Source: Gammaproteobacteria bacterium (lineage in GTDB: Bacteria > Pseudomonadota > Gammaproteobacteria > Steroidobacterales > Steroidobacteraceae). From it: a DNA stretch of 7,846 nt. Location: the NCBI GenBank assembly GCA_030039615.1, contig JASHVF010000375.1, positions 1 to 7,846 of the forward strand, in the 5' to 3' direction. The notes beneath the pieces were generated by a model. That model searched no databases and was not told the origin of the DNA. It was given only the letters and a program-made list of their open reading frames with translations. Made by a program: the position numbers and the translations under genes. Below, in pieces: positions 5,850 to 7,846 of this stretch (position 1 is the stretch's first letter; each line of letters begins with the position of its first letter).

Positions 5850-6623
5850 GTGTGGCGCAACATCCGCATTCTGTTCCTGCTGCTGGTGCTCGCAGCGGTG
5901 GCCTTGCAGCAGTGGCTCGAACGGGTGCACACCCAGAGCTGGAAGGACACGCTCTGGGTCGGCGTCTACCCGCTGAACGCCGACGGCAGCCGTGCGGCTG
6001 AGAGCTACATCGAGGCGCTCTCGCACAAGGACTTCGAGTCCATCGAGACTTTCTGCGCGCGCGAGGCGCGGCACTACGGAGTGCAGCTCGATGAGCCGGT
6101 GCACATAGAGCTCTATCCCGAAAGCCGCGAGCTGCCGCCGCAGCTCGCGAGCGGCGCCGGGCTCCTCGGCGTCGTCTGGTGGAGCCTCGAGCTTCGCTGG
6201 TATGCGGCGCACGCGGGCAGCGTGCCGGGGCATACGCCCTCCACCATCCGCCTGTTCGTGCTCTATCACGACCCGTCGACGCTCGCGAGCGTGCCCGACT
6301 CGCATGGATTGCAGAAGGGGCTGGTCGGTGTCGTACATGCGTTCGCGGCGCGGGAGATGACCGGCAGCAACGACGTCGTGATCGCGCACGAGCTCATGCA
6401 CACGGTGGGCGCGACCGACAAGTACGACTTCGCCACCGACCAGCCGCTCTACCCGATCGGCTACGCCGCCCCCGATCAGCAGCCGCTCTACCCGCAGCCC
6501 GCCGCCGAGATCATGGCGGGGCGGCGCCCGCTGAGCGCTGCGCAGTCCGAGATGCCACGCAGTCTCGCCGACGTGGTGGTGGGACCGGCGACGGCGCTCG
6601 AGATCCGATGGACGCGCCCGTAG
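5850..6623 (+). CDS. Membrane-anchored putative zinc metallopeptidase (HExxHxxGxxD)
   Basis: This 257-residue protein begins with a hydrophobic anchor (about 5-21, after WRNIR), so the rest should face the periplasm. Residues 35-46 read LWVGVYPLNADG. A helix-like segment with GLQKGLVGVVHAFA (153-166) precedes VVIAHELMHTVGATDKYD (176-193). This contains HELMH (180-184) extended to HExxHxxGxxD (H180, E181, H184, D190), the zinc-site pattern of snapalysin-type metzincins, where Asp replaces the third His. AAEIMAG (218-224) could be the Met-turn that follows in metzincins. I recall similar uncharacterised proteins in high-GC gammaproteobacteria but no tested function. The GTG at 5850 is the first possible start after an in-frame TGA at 5838-5840, and the anchor follows at once. 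It lies 50 bp after pdxH, and its 3' end overlaps the ABC ATPase gene by 16 bp. Peptidase activity is inferred. Confidence 0.85.
   Translation: MWRNIRILFLLLVLAAVALQQWLERVHTQSWKDTLWVGVYPLNADGSRAAESYIEALSHKDFESIETFCAREARHYGVQLDEPVHIELYPESRELPPQLASGAGLLGVVWWSLELRWYAAHAGSVPGHTPSTIRLFVLYHDPSTLASVPDSHGLQKGLVGVVHAFAAREMTGSNDVVIAHELMHTVGATDKYDFATDQPLYPIGYAAPDQQPLYPQPAAEIMAGRRPLSAAQSEMPRSLADVVVGPATALEIRWTRP
6441..6494 (+). repeat. 15-bp direct repeat within the metallopeptidase gene
   Basis: The 15-mer CAGCCGCTCTACCCG occurs at 6441-6455 and again at 6480-6494, 39 bp apart and therefore in frame. It encodes QPLYP twice, between the zinc motif and the putative Met-turn. The repeat is exact at DNA level; it may be a remnant of a 13-codon duplication. 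Confidence 0.8.
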
Positions 6624-7414
6624 CGTCCGGCGGTCCGCCCGCCGCGGCGGCGGCACAGCTCGCCGCGTGCGCGCTGAGCGTGCGCGCCGGCACGCGCGAG
6701 CTGGTGCGGGAGCTCACGGTCGCCTTCTCTCCCGGGGAGGTAGTGGCGGTGCTCGGCCGCAACGGCTCGGGCAAGACGCTCACGCTGCACACGCTCGCGG
6801 GACTGCGCGAACCGGCAGCCGGAGAGGTGCGGCTCGACGGCGTCCCGCTTGCCGAGCTCAGACGCCGTGCGGTGGCACTGCGCTTAGGCCTGCTGCCGCA
6901 GGACCTCGAGGACGCCTTCGTCGCCACGGCGATGGAGACGGTGCTCATCGGCCGCCATCCGCACCTGGCGCTGTGGCAGTGGGAGAGCGCCGAGGATGAG
7001 CGTCTGGCGCGCGCGGCGCTCGCCGCGGTCGACATGACGGACTTCGGCGCACGCCGCACCGACACCCTCTCGGGCGGCGAGCAGCGGCGCGTGGCGGTCG
7101 CGGCACTCCTGGCGCAGCAGCCTTCCATCTACCTGCTGGACGAGCCGACCAATCACCTCGATCCGCACCACCAGCTGGTGGTGCTCGGCCTGTTCCATGA
7201 GCTCGCACGCTCCGGTCGCACGGTGATCACGACGCTGCACGATGCGACACTCGCGGCGCGCTTCGCCGACCGGGTGCTGCTGCTGCACGGGGACGGCCGC
7301 TGGACGCTCGGGCCGGTCGCCGAGGCGCTCACCGCCGCCTCGCTGAGCGAGCTCTACCTCGCGCCCATGATGGAGCTCGAGCGCGACGGCCGCCGGGTGT
7401 TTGTGTCTGTTTGA
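6608..7414 (+). CDS. ABC transporter ATP-binding protein, iron-siderophore/cobalamin (FecE/BtuD) type
   Basis: This 268-residue ATPase powers import through a FecCD/BtuC-type permease; its closest general resemblance is to FecE, FhuC and BtuD. Landmarks are Walker A GRNGSGKT (50-57), Q-loop Q98 in GLLPQDL, the signature LSGGEQRR (154-161), Walker B IYLLDEP (174-180) with catalytic E179, the D-loop NHLDPHH (182-188) and H-loop H211 in TTLHD. All are intact, so it should hydrolyse ATP. 'METVLIGRHPHLALWQWES' (109-127) is the segment typical of this subfamily after the Q-loop. The start is the ATG at 6608, chosen because earlier in-frame codons lie within the peptidase gene and have no homology. 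It overlaps that gene by 16 bp, implying translational coupling. No permease or binding-protein gene lies in the window, so the substrate (cobalamin, haem or siderophore) is not determined. Confidence 0.92.
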   Translation: MDAPVASGGPPAAAAAQLAACALSVRAGTRELVRELTVAFSPGEVVAVLGRNGSGKTLTLHTLAGLREPAAGEVRLDGVPLAELRRRAVALRLGLLPQDLEDAFVATAMETVLIGRHPHLALWQWESAEDERLARAALAAVDMTDFGARRTDTLSGGEQRRVAVAALLAQQPSIYLLDEPTNHLDPHHQLVVLGLFHELARSGRTVITTLHDATLAARFADRVLLLHGDGRWTLGPVAEALTAASLSELYLAPMMELERDGRRVFVSV

Positions 7415-7418
7415 TTTG

Positions 7419-7445
7419 GCAGGAATCGCCTGCGGCGATTCCTGC
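7419..7445. terminator. Bidirectional hairpin between convergent genes
   Basis: GCAGGAATCGCC (7419-7430) and GGCGATTCCTGC (7434-7445) are exact reverse complements, giving a 12-bp stem with a 3-base loop. It lies 4 bp after the ABC ATPase stop and 29 bp before the stop of the opposing gene. No long T-run follows in either direction, so it may be a weak intrinsic terminator or a 3'-end-protecting hairpin shared by both transcripts. Confidence 0.65.
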
Positions 7446-7474
7446 GGACCGGCGCCGCAGCTTCGCTCCGGACG

Positions 7475-7846
7475 TCAGGTCGTCAAGGCCGCGAGCAGCG
7501 CGGGGTGCAGCGCACCGTTGGTGGCGAGCACGCTGGTGGTTGCCAGTCCGACGTCGCGCCCCTCGAGATCGGTGCAGGTGCCGCCCGCCTCGCGCACGAT
7601 CACCACCAGGGCCGCGACGTCGAGGATGCTGACGTCCGACTCGATGACCACGTCGAGTGCGCCGCGCGCCAGCAGGTGGTAATGGACGAAGTCCCCGTAA
7701 CCGCGCGTGTAGGCGGCACGGGCGATGAGCTCCCCGTAGCGCAGCCAGCGGGGCGAGCGTGCCAGGCTGCGCAGATTCCCGGCGGAGATGGCCGCGTCGG
7801 CGACCGATCTGACGGCGCTCACGCGCAGCGGGCGCTCGTTGAGGAA
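7475..7846 (-). CDS. Inositol monophosphatase family protein, histidinol-phosphatase-like (C-terminal part)
   Basis: Only the last 123 residues are in the window; the start lies beyond base 7846. The family consists of Mg2+-dependent phosphatases acting on inositol phosphate, histidinol phosphate or related substrates. Counting from the first visible residue, RGYGDFVHYHLLARGALDVV (48-67) corresponds to the conserved 'R..GD..gY.lvA.Gr.d' block, which is most like HisN-type histidinol phosphatases. ILDVAAL (74-80) holds the third metal-binding Asp (D76), with Leu where a Trp is usual. EAGG (86-89) and the following 'CTDLEGRD' complete the family C-terminal pattern. The first two metal-site motifs lie outside the window, so activity cannot be judged. 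It ends at a TGA (7477-7475), convergent with the ABC ATPase. HisN versus SuhB-type substrate remains open, so no symbol is given. Confidence 0.85.
   Translation of the reverse strand, partial: FLNERPLRVSAVRSVADAAISAGNLRSLARSPRWLRYGELIARAAYTRGYGDFVHYHLLARGALDVVIESDVSILDVAALVVIVREAGGTCTDLEGRDVGLATTSVLATNGALHPALLAALTT

Noticed and set aside
6179..6607. Extension of the ABC ATPase frame upstream to 6179
   Set aside because: This part overlaps the peptidase gene out of frame and is Arg-rich without ABC motifs; the ATG at 6608 gives a normal-length ATPase.
1..7846. Defence system, prophage, CRISPR or insertion sequence
   Set aside because: No repeat-spacer pattern, transposase, integrase, toxin-antitoxin pair or phage gene is visible; all recognised genes are metabolic, transport or signalling genes.

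Overview
The window is high-GC DNA (roughly 70% by eye), densely packed with genes and typical of a bacterial chromosome. The gene set points to a gammaproteobacterium, probably near the Xanthomonadales/Nevskiales/Steroidobacter group: a fused chorismate mutase-prephenate dehydrogenase, a short-N-terminus PdxH, a DUF484-like/GGDEF protein and a DUF4252 lipoprotein beside an ECF sigma factor. This placement is inference from protein character. There is no rRNA, tRNA, CRISPR array, insertion sequence or phage gene. No stretch over 70 bases lacks a gene.

Left part (1-5092), all on the minus strand and transcribed right to left: a 483-residue membrane-anchored protein of unknown function (5092-3641), tyrA (3571-2447), a diguanylate cyclase with a DUF484/GAF-like sensor region (2420-1260), a DUF4252 lipoprotein (1215-676), an ECF sigma factor (679-128) and the N-terminus of a partner that is probably its anti-sigma factor (131 to beyond base 1). 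Gaps are 69, 26 and 44 bp, followed by two 4-bp stop/start overlaps. The block could be read as one operon or as two or three overlapping units. The last three genes form a tightly coupled extracytoplasmic-signalling module.

Middle and right part (5107-7414), on the plus strand: pdxH, a membrane-anchored protein with an HExxHxxGxxD zinc motif (a putative metzincin-like peptidase), and an ABC ATPase of the iron-siderophore/cobalamin type. The ATPase start lies 16 bp inside the peptidase gene. This unit is divergent from the left block, with only 14 bp between the two start codons.

The ATPase gene converges on the 3' part of an inositol-monophosphatase/histidinol-phosphatase-like gene (7846-7475, minus). 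A perfect 12-bp hairpin (7419-7445) separates them and probably serves as a bidirectional terminator.

Most genes are ordinary housekeeping or signalling genes. The points most worth a second look are the metzincin-like protein coupled to an ABC ATPase that has no visible permease, the coupled DUF4252-ECF-partner module, the uncharacterised 483-residue protein, and three small RNA hairpins at gene junctions of the left block.
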